A stretch of DNA of 64,000 nt, from NCBI RefSeq assembly GCF_011009015.1, contig NZ_CP048881.1:18465-82464 (forward strand), given 5' to 3'. The position numbers and the translations under genes were made by a program. Below, piece by piece: positions 44,833-53,419 of this stretch. Positions within the stretch are counted from its first letter, which is position 1, and the number at the start of each line of letters is the position of its first letter. The DNA is from Spartinivicinus ruber. Lineage in GTDB: Bacteria > Pseudomonadota > Gammaproteobacteria > Pseudomonadales > Zooshikellaceae. The notes under the pieces were generated by a model. The model did no database searches, was not told the origin of the DNA, and was given only the letters and a program-made list of their open reading frames with translations.

Positions 44833-46389
44833 TTAAAGATTATTATTCATTGCTTTTGCTACATCTACTTCAAATCTTTCTTTTATTTCATTTATAGTGC
44901 TCTTAGCATAAACTTCAATAGATTGCACTCGATCTTGCTCGATGTATTTTAAGATATACTTGCGTTTTTTATTTGAAACTGTTCCACCACCCTGCATAAT
45001 AATTGAAACTATAGTATCTAGAGTATTATTCGGTATATCGCAACAATCATTTATGTAGCTTTTAACTAAATCAAAAGCCAACAACAAACATATTTCTTCA
45101 AATAAATCTTTAGTTATAGCTGTATTCATCATTTCATAGATGAATTTTACATGTTCTGTATAGTCTGGATATCGATACATGTAATCAATATCATTGTTAA
45201 TTATGACTTTATGTTCATTATCCAGCTCCCAATCTAGCATTGCCATAATCGGACGTGATATTAACTCCAGCACATTATCATATTTGGCTTGGTTTTTAAG
45301 AATAGCTGAGGAAATTGGAATAATAAATTTATGTTCGGATTCACGTTGTTTCATTACATCATGAATTAGATATCTATGTGTTCGTCCATTACCATCTATT
45401 AGAGGGTGTATGTACACTTCTCCAAATGAAATTAATGTAGCATGCATCAGTGGTGGAACACTTGCATCTATCATTAATTTGTCATGTGTATCGAGCAAGC
45501 CTTGCATCATACTTGGAACATGCTTAGCTAATGGGCCAATATAGTGAACATCTTGATCAATACCGCCTAGTCGTTGAATAGTACTTCCCACATATATTTC
45601 TTCTTTACGATAATCATCAGTTTTTTTTGTTTCTTCAACTATTTGATTTTGTATATCTATTATTTTTTCTTTAGTTAACTCAAATAATCCAGCATTTTTA
45701 ATTGTATTTAAGAAACGCTTTGTTTTTTGATTGCTTGAGCTCTCATTCTCAATTTCAGTAGATGATTTTGTTTCTTTTGTATACAAATAGTTTATTGATC
45801 GTCCAATTACATCTACTGATAGATGCTCACCAAGGTCTTGCATCTTTGAATTAGCCATCTCATACACATCTTTTTTTGCAAGATCGAGTATTGCAGATGT
45901 TTTTCGAATTGTTGGACAAAATTCCTTAGTACCAATTGCGTTATTGATAACACGAGTACGCTTATTTCTATCACCTGCTTGTAATGTATAATAGAACTTT
46001 TCATCAAATAGATTAATGTAGTTTCCAGAAGTAAGGTCTTTTAGTTCAAGCGTTTTTTCCGTTAGCCACTCGTACAAATACCAAAGCACCCGGTTATATA
46101 TTGAATTTGGCTTATGTTGAATAAACTTAGTAAACCCTACAACATCAACTTTTTTGAAAATAGCCGCAAAAAAGTGCAATCGTATTCCCTGATATTTAAT
46201 TGCAGCAACCATATTATCGTACGGTGTATCTTTGATCTTTCTGTTGCCTGGAATTATTTTCCGTTTCGATGCACCATATTTTATGGTACTTTCTACTTCA
46301 GCTTTGGGGTCTTGATAGACTTCAACGTTCAGCTTTGGTAGTAGCAGATTATAGTGTTTATTTAGGTAACTATATCCTATTGCTCTCAT
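44833..46389 (-). CDS. Fic-domain protein (class II-like, self-inhibited AMPylator)
   Basis: From ATG 46389 (AAGG six bases upstream, preferred over ATG 46407) the product has 518 residues. The Fic motif HPLIDGNGRTHR sits at residues 328-339, with L instead of the usual F at position three. An inhibitory-helix match S-TEI-EN (S/TxxxE G/N) lies at 210-215, N-terminal to the Fic core as in class II enzymes. The first 200 residues are an unrecognised helical domain. Fic enzymes usually move AMP onto target hydroxyls. It stands alone, with 20-bp repeats upstream. Confidence 0.85.
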   Translation of the reverse strand: MRAIGYSYLNKHYNLLLPKLNVEVYQDPKAEVESTIKYGASKRKIIPGNRKIKDTPYDNMVAAIKYQGIRLHFFAAIFKKVDVVGFTKFIQHKPNSIYNRVLWYLYEWLTEKTLELKDLTSGNYINLFDEKFYYTLQAGDRNKRTRVINNAIGTKEFCPTIRKTSAILDLAKKDVYEMANSKMQDLGEHLSVDVIGRSINYLYTKETKSSTEIENESSSNQKTKRFLNTIKNAGLFELTKEKIIDIQNQIVEETKKTDDYRKEEIYVGSTIQRLGGIDQDVHYIGPLAKHVPSMMQGLLDTHDKLMIDASVPPLMHATLISFGEVYIHPLIDGNGRTHRYLIHDVMKQRESEHKFIIPISSAILKNQAKYDNVLELISRPIMAMLDWELDNEHKVIINNDIDYMYRYPDYTEHVKFIYEMMNTAITKDLFEEICLLLAFDLVKSYINDCCDIPNNTLDTIVSIIMQGGGTVSNKKRKYILKYIEQDRVQSIEVYAKSTINEIKERFEVDVAKAMNNNL

Positions 46390-46454
46390 TTTTACCTTTA
46401 CATACACAGTTTATTACTTAATACTAGGGATGAAGCCTATCTTAGTTTTATCCT

Positions 46455-46534
46455 AAAAACACTTACAAATCCAGAAAAACACTTACAAATCCAGAAAAAC
46501 ACTTACGAATAAAGAAAAGTACTTAGAAACCCAT
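46455..46534. repeat. Four tandem 20-bp repeats upstream of the Fic gene
   Basis: Units at 46455, 46475, 46495 and 46515. The first two are identical (AAAAACACTTACAAATCCAG), the third differs at a few positions and the fourth is more degenerate (AAAAGTACTTAGAAACCCAT). The 20-base period is typical of iterons or multi-site operators. They lie 66 bases upstream of the Fic start. Confidence 0.8.
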
Positions 46535-46774
46535 AATTTCCTTATAAGCTACTGTTAGACTTAATAAAGCTCCCACATCTAAGCCAATATATTAAGCAAA
46601 ATCAAGTAGTTAGCTTATTTCATCTTGTACAGTATTCTGATAGATTTGGTTGAAATGTGATCTAAAAATAAGTGTAATGTTTCAATTTGAGGCTAGTTTT
46701 AGTACTCCGTGCACAAAACATAGATCAGTTAGAACCTTTCTCTGTTAGACCCCGAGTTAGATTGATGGTAAAGC

Positions 46775-46874
46775 CTTATGGGGGTACGCCTAAGAACCCC
46801 CATAAGTGACGATTCTGATATTATGGTGGATTGAGATCCACTATCCCCCTTGTAAGCCTCTATAATCAAGGGGG
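46775..46874. terminator. Cluster of hairpins after the MazE/F-type operon
   Basis: Three inverted repeats follow one another: a perfect 11-bp stem CTTATGGGGGT/ACCCCCATAAG (46775-46806), GTGGAT/ATCCAC (about 46824-46840) and CCCCCTTG/CAAGGGGG (46845-46874). They lie beyond the 3' end of the leftward operon at 46906 and probably terminate it. The remaining gap to the Fic start also contains the 20-bp tandem repeats. Confidence 0.6.
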
Positions 46875-46905
46875 AAGGTAGAAAAAACTGAAAACTTTAG
46901 GTCTC

Positions 46906-47559
46906 CTACCTTAAGCCTAAATGCAAACCTGTGCTAAAAGCTGTACGCTTAACGATTTTTGTTTCATTAAAATAAATATCAACTAGAACAGCAGTAGGTT
47001 TATTAATTGCAGTTTTGAATTTGTCATTAAATGGGGTTACACAAATAATGTTGTATAGTCCTTCATCAACTTTTTCTCCTTGCTCATCAAGTATTCTTAG
47101 GCAAGCATCTAGTTGATATTCCACACCATATGGCTGTATCCGCGCTATACGAAAGGTATAATCTTCAAAGAAACCTTCAAAACTCATAGGGTTTTCTAAG
47201 CTTTGAACAAGACTTTCAATAGTTCTTGATGGTGGGCAATAAACACTATTTGGCTTAACTTCAAAAAGCTCATATCTGTCATGGTGCTCGATGCTGCTTT
47301 CAATAGTTTCTTGCTCAACTATACAGTCATTGAGTTGCACTCTACCCCGATCTAAATCTACTCTCGCTTTTAAAATTCCAGCATTATAGGCTTCTTGGTT
47401 AACTAGAAATTCTTCCTTAAAACTAAGCTCTATACCTTCATTGGCATCAGCAATAACAGCTGCATACCCATGAATATAAGACTCGCTATGTTCGTCTCCT
47501 GCTAATGCTTCTCTGGAAAAACTCACATATGGGTTTTCAGTTGTTGCATTCATATCCAT
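46906..47559 (-). CDS. Unknown protein, third gene of the MazE/F-type operon
   Basis: A 217-residue acidic protein (MDMNATTENPYVSFSREAL) with no signal peptide and no recognised motif, mainly beta with a short helical region. It starts three bases after the toxin stop, so it is likely cotranscribed with the toxin-antitoxin pair. It might modulate the toxin or simply share the promoter. Confidence 0.6.
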   Translation of the reverse strand: MDMNATTENPYVSFSREALAGDEHSESYIHGYAAVIADANEGIELSFKEEFLVNQEAYNAGILKARVDLDRGRVQLNDCIVEQETIESSIEHHDRYELFEVKPNSVYCPPSRTIESLVQSLENPMSFEGFFEDYTFRIARIQPYGVEYQLDACLRILDEQGEKVDEGLYNIICVTPFNDKFKTAINKPTAVLVDIYFNETKIVKRTAFSTGLHLGLR

Positions 47560-47562
47560 TAA

Positions 47563-47913
47563 TTACTCTAAAATTGCTGCTAATCGTGCTAATGCTTCCT
47601 GCACTATATCATCAGGTGCGGTTTCTACCTTCTTTGCTTTTCTCGCCGCTAAATTAAGCATTCGCGCCCCATTTACTAAAATTACCCCTTGTGTTTCAGT
47701 GCCTGCACCCATTAAAGGGATTGCAAAGCCTTGGTAACGGGAGTAATTCCCACCTTGGGTAATAGGAGCAACGAATGCAGTTCCTAAGCGGTTATAACTG
47801 CTAGGGGAGAGCACCAGGCATGGTCTAAAATCACCTTGAACTTCATTACCTACAACAGGATTCAAGGATACGCGAACAATATCGCCGCGTTCAAACTGAT
47901 TTCGCTTTACCAA
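47563..47913 (-). CDS. MazF/PemK-family endoribonuclease toxin
   Basis: A 116-residue toxin with FERGDIVRVSLNPVVGNEVQGDFRPCLVLS, the MazF/ChpB core (GDIVxVxLNPxxGxExxxxRPxLVLS), and NRLGTAFVAPIT. It cleaves mRNA at short sequences when not bound by its antitoxin. It overlaps the antitoxin gene by seven bases. Confidence 0.92.
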   Translation of the reverse strand: MVKRNQFERGDIVRVSLNPVVGNEVQGDFRPCLVLSPSSYNRLGTAFVAPITQGGNYSRYQGFAIPLMGAGTETQGVILVNGARMLNLAARKAKKVETAPDDIVQEALARLAAILE

Positions 47914-48164
47914 ATCTCATTCCCTACTGCCGGTGAATTATCCCAGTCTGATAACTCTTCTGATACGGGTGCATTTGAATCGCACTGAGCTAACAACTCA
48001 TCAAGTTTATACTTAGGTCGCTTAGTGACTGGGCTAATCACTATGTTGCTGCCGTTTTCCTCGATGTTGATTGCATCACCTTCTGTGAGGTTGTATTTTT
48101 TGAGTAAAGCCGCAGGAATAATAGCCCCTGAGCTATTACCAATCTTTCTGATGGTAGTTCTCAT
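47907..48164 (-). CDS. MazE/PemI-type antitoxin (AbrB fold)
   Basis: An 85-residue antitoxin. The N terminus MRTTIRKIGNSSGAIIPAALL is the AbrB/MazE swapped-hairpin DNA-binding domain, and the acidic C terminus (EELSDWDNSPAVG) would wrap the toxin. It comes first in the operon and should repress it together with the toxin. Confidence 0.92.
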   Translation of the reverse strand: MRTTIRKIGNSSGAIIPAALLKKYNLTEGDAINIEENGSNIVISPVTKRPKYKLDELLAQCDSNAPVSEELSDWDNSPAVGNEIW

Positions 48165-48187
48165 AGTTTGACCATTGTTGATACTTT

Positions 48188-48238
48188 GTTATAACAATTG
48201 TATCTTGAGTATATACGTAGTGTCAACAATGTTATAAC
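48188..48238 (-). promoter_or_regulatory. Promoter and operators of the MazE/F-type operon
   Basis: Read on the minus strand, TTGACA (48226-48221) and TACAAT (48202-48197) are 18 bases apart. Two copies of the palindrome GTTATAAC (48231-48238 and 48188-48195) flank the promoter, with the downstream one next to the -10. This is the expected layout for autoregulation by the MazE-MazF complex. Confidence 0.7.
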
Positions 48239-48440
48239 TTTTGGCTATGCCTCAAAAGTTATTATTTTAGGCTGGTCGAGGTCAAGGCTTCAGTAAAATC
48301 AAGCAGTCATTAGTAATTTACTTAAAAATTCTTCAGTTTTAGAGGGGGTGACGGCTCTGAAGGTGTAAATATTGTAAATACCATTAAAACAGTGTGCGCT
48401 AAACAATTCCCATTTCTAGATAAACTTTTTTCCTAACAAA

Positions 48441-49376
48441 CTACTTAGGGTTAGAATTAGCCATTGATTTAGCTGAATCTATAAAGTAACACCACGAATT
48501 ATTAATTTTAACTTGTTTACTTATATCTCTTCCAGCCGAATATATACCAAATGGGTTGAATGGAATGGGAAGTGGTATGTTGGAAAGTACACTCATAAGG
48601 GTAACCTTAAAAATACTTGACTTACAGCTTTTAGCAATATCCCATAGGGATTTATTGAGTTCATCTCTCAAAGTATTATCTATAGAGGTGTCAATTCTAT
48701 CAAGTGAAAAAAATTTGTCCCTAAAATTTTTTATATTTCGATCTTCTCTTAGTTCGAGGATTTGATCCCAGGTTAACTCTGAAAAATTTGGAATTAATAT
48801 TTCTGTTTCAAACAGGCTTTCAATATAAGATTGAAAACTATCGTTAAGACTAATTGAATATACTACAACAGGAGGAAGATTAATATAGAAGTCTTCCAAT
48901 CTAGATTTAAGTATATGATTAAAAGCTAAATCACTTCTAATATCTCCAGCACAAATTGCTATAGACTTATATTCTTGTCTATGATTATGAATTCCTATTG
49001 CGGAATCATCTTTAGCTATATCCACAGCTGCCTTAGATATGGCTTCATCATGAGTTTTTACAACATATGAACCGGCTGTCTCAAGGGTTTTTTCATAGTC
49101 CTCTACTACATCTGCCATATCGATAAAAAGGCTTTGAAATTTCTTGTTTTTACTAAGTTTATTTCTTTCAGATACATCTTTTCGTCCTTGGCATAGTAAT
49201 GCGGCAAATTCCGGTATAGATTGAAAATCGTCTATTTTTGAATTACCTATAGGGCAGCCATATTTATTGAATATGATATTATCAAATAACAATGCATAAC
49301 GCTTGTATATATCTGAGAGTGATAACCCAGAGCGTTTGAAATTTAATGAATTATAGAATGAGGAATAGACTTTCAT
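48441..49376 (-). CDS. Unknown 311-residue protein, AT-rich orphan
   Basis: The product begins MKVYSSFYNSLNFKRSG and lacks signal peptide or membrane helices apart from a hydrophobic stretch near residue 265 (SVLSNIPLPIPFNPFGIY). No domain recognised. Base composition is much more AT-rich than the virion genes and no ribosome binding site is clear. The gene stands alone between a toxin-antitoxin operon and an integrase. Its position among mobile genes would be consistent with a defence or accessory role, without direct support. Confidence 0.6.
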   Translation of the reverse strand: MKVYSSFYNSLNFKRSGLSLSDIYKRYALLFDNIIFNKYGCPIGNSKIDDFQSIPEFAALLCQGRKDVSERNKLSKNKKFQSLFIDMADVVEDYEKTLETAGSYVVKTHDEAISKAAVDIAKDDSAIGIHNHRQEYKSIAICAGDIRSDLAFNHILKSRLEDFYINLPPVVVYSISLNDSFQSYIESLFETEILIPNFSELTWDQILELREDRNIKNFRDKFFSLDRIDTSIDNTLRDELNKSLWDIAKSCKSSIFKVTLMSVLSNIPLPIPFNPFGIYSAGRDISKQVKINNSWCYFIDSAKSMANSNPK

Positions 49377-49513
49377 AATTTATTAATTAAAATATTAACT
49401 CATATATATAAAAACTAGTTGATTAATTATTTTTAAAGTTAAATATTTTTGAATTGTCTATTATTTATTACATGTAATACAGCTTGTGTCTGGCCAAATT
49501 TCAACCCCTTCAA

Positions 49514-49547
49514 AACTCACTAACTTTTACCTTAAAGTTAGTGAGTT
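49514..49547. repeat. Perfect 14-bp stem hairpin upstream of the recombinase
   Basis: Arms AACTCACTAACTTT and AAAGTTAGTGAGTT enclose a six-base loop. A related hairpin with arms GACTAACTTTT/AAAAGTTAGTC lies at 52581-52606. The hairpin is 129 bases before the recombinase start, has no long T tract, and could be a recombination, terminator or binding structure. Confidence 0.6.
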
Positions 49548-49675
49548 ACTAAATCGCTACAAGCCTTACCAATCCTAGCCTACCGCCCATTTGGATGACA
49601 TTTGACCTTGCCCCTCAACGAAAAACTGGTTAACTTACCTCAACTTTTGAGTAAAATACGACGAGTGACTAACTC

Positions 49676-50269
49676 ATGGCAAAAGGTCAGAATCCGAACT
49701 ATCCACGCAAAGGGTCACAAATCAAAGTCGAACCCATTCGCGACAAACGCGCCATCACCCGAATTAAAAAATTATTAGAAGATATACCACGAGAGAATTG
49801 TATTTTTACGTTGGGAATTAATACGGCATTTCGTGCCAATGAATTATTATCAATTCGTGCTCAGCAAGTGCACATGATCGAGCACGGTTCTTATTTAGAT
49901 ATTAAACAGAAAAAAACTAAAAAATATCGCAAGGTGGTACTGAACCAAGCCGCCACCGATGCAATACAACAACTACTGGCTAGCCGAGACTATGCACCTG
50001 ACGACCTACTATTTCAGGGGCAACGCGGACCCATTACTGTACCCACTGTTAACCGGATGGTAAAGGAGTGGTGCCGTAACGTAGGACTCAAAGGCAACTA
50101 CGGCAGCCACACCCTACGCAAGACCTGGGGCTACTGGCAGCGGAAAGGTAACAACGCCCCGGTGCCCGTGCTGATGGAAGCCTTTGGGCATGCTACGCAG
50201 AAACAAACCTTGGACTATTTAGGCATTGAAGAGAAGGAGATCCACGAGCTGTATTTGTATGAGATTTAG
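49676..50269 (+). CDS. Tyrosine recombinase/integrase, short form lacking an N-terminal core-binding domain
   Basis: A 197-residue catalytic domain: the first arginine in NTAFRANELL, a lysine in the KQKKTKKYRKV turn, HTLRKTWGYW (HxxR), FGHATQKQTLDYLGI with the second histidine and the nucleophilic tyrosine in DYLGI. Full-length integrases have an additional 100-150-residue arm domain, missing here. Short recombinases of this kind occur on plasmids. It might resolve multimers or move a local cassette. No att site was identified. Confidence 0.82.
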   Translation: MAKGQNPNYPRKGSQIKVEPIRDKRAITRIKKLLEDIPRENCIFTLGINTAFRANELLSIRAQQVHMIEHGSYLDIKQKKTKKYRKVVLNQAATDAIQQLLASRDYAPDDLLFQGQRGPITVPTVNRMVKEWCRNVGLKGNYGSHTLRKTWGYWQRKGNNAPVPVLMEAFGHATQKQTLDYLGIEEKEIHELYLYEI

Positions 50270-50303
50270 CTGCTAATAAAGGTGTAGATGCCTTGACTTA
50301 ATC

Positions 50304-52040
50304 TCACACTTTAAATAGTTTTATTGAAACATTCATTTTGTCTGATGCATTTTTTAATTCTTCAGCTGATGCTTTTAAATCTGAAAAGCCAGACATGGCT
50401 TCTTCTGAATTGTGGTCAATATTAACAATATTAGAACTAACTTCCATACTCACAGATGTTTGCTCCTCTATTGCTGTAGCTATTGTTGAAGTGAGATTAG
50501 CGAGTAAATCCATTGATTGTGCGATATTTGTCAAAGCTGAATCAGCTTCTTCAATGATTCTAGTTGTTTCAGTAAGGCTTTCAGCACCTGATTGTATTGA
50601 GTTAACAGCATCTGATGCTTTAACTTGAAGTTGTTCAATCATTTCTTCGATTTCTAGGGTAGATTCTTGGGTTCTTTGAGCTAATGCGCGCACTTCATCT
50701 GCGACCACTGCAAAACCTCGTCCTTGATCTCCTGCACGGGCAGCCTCAATTGCTGCATTCAATGCCAATAGATTGGTTTGTTCAGCAACAGATTTGATGA
50801 CAGTTAGTACACTACTGACTTTATTGCTTTCTTTTGCAAGTTCATTAATGACAGTAGATGTGGCATCAAACTCATTAGATAAGCTTTGAACTTGTTTTAC
50901 CATGTCATTAATTACTCTCTTGCCATCATTTGCGTAATTATTCGTTTGATCTGAACAATTGCTTGCTTCTGATGTACTTTTAGCAATTTCATTTAATGTT
51001 GTGCTCATTTCCTCTATTGCAGTAGCAGCCATAGAAGTTTCAGACTTCTGTTGGCTACTCAGCTGGTGTCCTTTTTGGGTGAATGCAGTAATTGAATTAG
51101 CAAGAGATTGAACCAATGTACTAATTTTATTGATATCAGCAATAGCAGATCTAAAGTTTTTGGTCATTGTATTAACATACCTTGCGACTTGACTGATTTC
51201 ATCATTACCATCTGACTTTAGTTCTAATGTTAGATTGGCATTATCACCAATATCCCGTAATACATCTGAAACATCTTTAATTGGCTTGCTGACTCTGCTT
51301 TGAATAATAAAAAAGCCTACTACTGCTAAAATTAACAGTAGTACCATGATTAACATGGCTAACTTAAGCTGATTTTTTACTGAGTCTTTTGTATTGTTCA
51401 AACTTTGCAGAGTACGATCTTCTAGTTGTTGGAAGAATTGGTCGATTGGGGCCATTATTTTGGCTTTTTCCTGATGATACTGTTCGCTATGTAATAGCTC
51501 TCTTGCTAACTTGAAATCAGGTTCTCCTTTAACGGTATACTGACCTGAAGTGTCTGCAAATTTGCCTTTAACAGCATTCATAGCTTTAACTTCCAGGCTT
51601 ACAAGCGCATCTGAATTAGCTCTGGCGACTTCTAGTAGCTTGAACTCTTCTTCGGTAAAGTTTAGGGTTTGCATAATCGACTGGAGGCTTTCGGTTTTAC
51701 CGTCAGGTCGTGGCTTATCACCATAGTTGATTATTAAATCCCAATAAATTTGATGATAGTTTTCTGGTCTAGGCTTTTTACCATTACGAATATCCAGAAT
51801 GTCAAAATACATTTTCTCATACTTATTATCACCTGTTATGGCATATGTTCTACCTAAGCGGGTTAGGTCATCTGAGCTTTGGCGCAGTTCATCTGCTCTT
51901 AGGTATGATTCATAACGTATGTTTGCTGCATTAGTATATTTATCAACTTTAGCATTGAGGCTAAAAACCAAAACTGTTGCAAATATAATAAGCAGTACAT
52001 TGACGCCACATATAAGAGCCATTAGTTTTTTAATAGTCAT
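50304..52040 (-). CDS. Methyl-accepting chemotaxis receptor
   Basis: A 578-residue receptor. A membrane helix at residues 5-28 is followed by a periplasmic sensor of about 200 residues and a second helix at 228-247. A HAMP linker ([17 protein letters not shown]) comes next, then a signalling domain with the near-invariant hairpin tip [19 protein letters not shown] and [17 protein letters not shown]. It would feed into a host CheA/CheW array. The ligand is unknown. Such genes are cargo on a mobile replicon. Confidence 0.95.
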   Translation of the reverse strand: MTIKKLMALICGVNVLLIIFATVLVFSLNAKVDKYTNAANIRYESYLRADELRQSSDDLTRLGRTYAITGDNKYEKMYFDILDIRNGKKPRPENYHQIYWDLIINYGDKPRPDGKTESLQSIMQTLNFTEEEFKLLEVARANSDALVSLEVKAMNAVKGKFADTSGQYTVKGEPDFKLARELLHSEQYHQEKAKIMAPIDQFFQQLEDRTLQSLNNTKDSVKNQLKLAMLIMVLLLILAVVGFFIIQSRVSKPIKDVSDVLRDIGDNANLTLELKSDGNDEISQVARYVNTMTKNFRSAIADINKISTLVQSLANSITAFTQKGHQLSSQQKSETSMAATAIEEMSTTLNEIAKSTSEASNCSDQTNNYANDGKRVINDMVKQVQSLSNEFDATSTVINELAKESNKVSSVLTVIKSVAEQTNLLALNAAIEAARAGDQGRGFAVVADEVRALAQRTQESTLEIEEMIEQLQVKASDAVNSIQSGAESLTETTRIIEEADSALTNIAQSMDLLANLTSTIATAIEEQTSVSMEVSSNIVNIDHNSEEAMSGFSDLKASAEELKNASDKMNVSIKLFKV

Positions 52041-52176
52041 GGTTTACTTTTTAACTACTTGCTGATTACTTCATTTAAGAAGAATAGCTTACACATTGGA
52101 GTTTTGTATGAAATCTGAAGCTGTACTATAAGTCGTTAGTGAGCAAAAACTATCTTAATTACAAAGGACTGTAGTT

Positions 52177-52440
52177 ATGAAAAAAATAATACTGACTTGT
52201 TTACTATTAGTGATAAGTCAACAAGGGATGATTGTCTCAGCTGAAGAGAAGTCTGATCAAAACGAAGTAAATGCTTTTTTCGACTTTAGCTTGTATAGCT
52301 TCATCACAATTAGCCTGTGAGACTGACTGTGGGGCTGTGTGCTCAAACTGTAGTTCAGCTTGTGACGCCGGACAGGAGGCTTCCAGTATTGCTATGATGG
52401 CTCTAATACTTGTGTAGCGCCTGTTGATGATTCCTGTTAA
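52177..52440 (+). pseudogene. Frameshifted gene for a small cysteine-rich exported protein
   Basis: An ATG at 52177 opens a signal peptide (MKKIILTCLLLVISQQGMIVSA) and runs to TGA 52318-52320. The adjoining frame from about 52316 then reads CETDCGAVCSNCSSACDAG, and from 52378 the first frame resumes with GFQYCYDGSNTCVAPVDDSC and TAA 52438-52440. The cysteine spacing continues across all three parts, so this is one gene with two compensating shifts or two sequence errors. The intact product would be about 87 residues with many disulphides. Confidence 0.6.
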
Positions 52441-52580
52441 ACCCTATCCCAATAGCTTTTGGCAACAGAATCACTCTCAAGTGTGGTTCACGATAAGGCT
52501 CAAGTCAGAATCACACTTCTCTTCCCATTAATGCTGCTGTGTAGCAAATCCCTAAGTGATTGATTTAGCTGGAATAAACC

Positions 52581-52615
52581 GACTAACTTTTATACAAAAG
52601 TTAGTCAGTTTTTGG
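52581..52615. terminator. Terminator between the cysteine-rich pseudogene and the convergent gene
   Basis: A perfect 11-bp stem GACTAACTTTT/AAAAGTTAGTC with a four-base loop, followed by AGTTTTT. It can serve both converging transcripts and overlaps the end of the leftward gene by a few bases. Confidence 0.75.
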
Positions 52616-52889
52616 TAACTTTGAATTTAGCTTTATATTCACTCACCATTTCTTCTGAGATATCTGAAGGGTAGCAATAAGGAGCATATCCACCCGCTCG
52701 GGTCCATGCACTGCGCTTTCCACAACTACTACCATTCCTAGCTGAATTATATGGGCACGGACAGCTAGCAGGATATGACTGGATAGAGTTTTGTATAATA
52801 AGCTGCTTAATTTGCTGGTCGGTTAACTCGTCTGCACAAGTATATATACTTGTGAAAACTAAAACTAAATAGAAAAAAACTCTTGTCAT
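52605..52889 (-). CDS. Small exported cysteine-rich protein
   Basis: ATG 52889 gives 94 residues with a signal peptide (MTRVFFYLVLVFTSIYTCADE). The mature part has a CPCPYNSARNGSSCGKRSAW motif and a tyrosine/proline-rich GGYAPYCYPSD, a pattern I associate with small periplasmic proteins in proteobacteria. An in-frame ATG at 52961 would put 24 polar residues before the signal peptide and overlap the upstream gene, so it is not preferred. Function unknown. Confidence 0.7.
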   Translation of the reverse strand: MTRVFFYLVLVFTSIYTCADELTDQQIKQLIIQNSIQSYPASCPCPYNSARNGSSCGKRSAWTRAGGYAPYCYPSDISEEMVSEYKAKFKVTKN

Positions 52890-52941
52890 TGATATTGGTA
52901 AAGGGTGTAACTTATAAGGTTTTATAGCTACTTTTCCATAA

Positions 52942-53124
52942 CTATCCATGTAGATTTTCACACTCCTTTATTGCATTCCAATATCGCTCATTTCCCTTAT
53001 ATTTATTGTCCTTGATATCAGAATTCCACAAGTAAGACTTACTGTCAGTGCATGTATCAAGTGCTGATTGCCCACAACCAGATAGAAAAATTATAATTAA
53101 TAGAATTAGGTCAACTACCTTCAT
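52942..53124 (-). CDS. Small predicted lipoprotein
   Basis: A 60-residue product with an LSGC lipobox (cysteine at residue 17) after a hydrophobic signal (MKVVDLILLIIIFLSGC). The mature 44 residues contain two further cysteines. It lies upstream of the cysteine-rich exported gene in the same direction with a 52-base gap. Function unknown. Confidence 0.7.
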   Translation of the reverse strand: MKVVDLILLIIIFLSGCGQSALDTCTDSKSYLWNSDIKDNKYKGNERYWNAIKECENLHG

Positions 53125-53419
53125 ATTAAAAATTCTATTTCTATTTGGACATAGCCGCTTTATATAGTCGGATAGGCGACACCTCGCCTCTTCATCTTAT
53201 TTCTCTTAACGTACGCCGCGTCCTTTAGCCCGCTGGGACTTAAACCACTATATAAATGTTAGTTTGTAAATAGTAGCTATCAACTTATTCCTTGTGAATA
53301 CTAGTTGATTTTTATTTTCCTGCCAATTTGAATACTTCTGATCATACTAATTAAAGGTAGCTACCAGGATATATATATGACAGATTGGCTTCATGTTAGT
53401 CAGTATGTCAGTAAAAAAC
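53125..53419. other. Intergenic stretch, no gene recognised
   Basis: About 295 AT-rich bases between the small lipoprotein start and the end of the larger lipoprotein gene. No hairpin with a T tract and no convincing frame was found. It probably carries the promoter of the 53124 gene. Confidence 0.4.

Noticed and set aside
46455..46534. Possible CRISPR array
   Set aside because: The repeats are directly adjacent with no spacers and no cas genes are present, so it is a tandem repeat.
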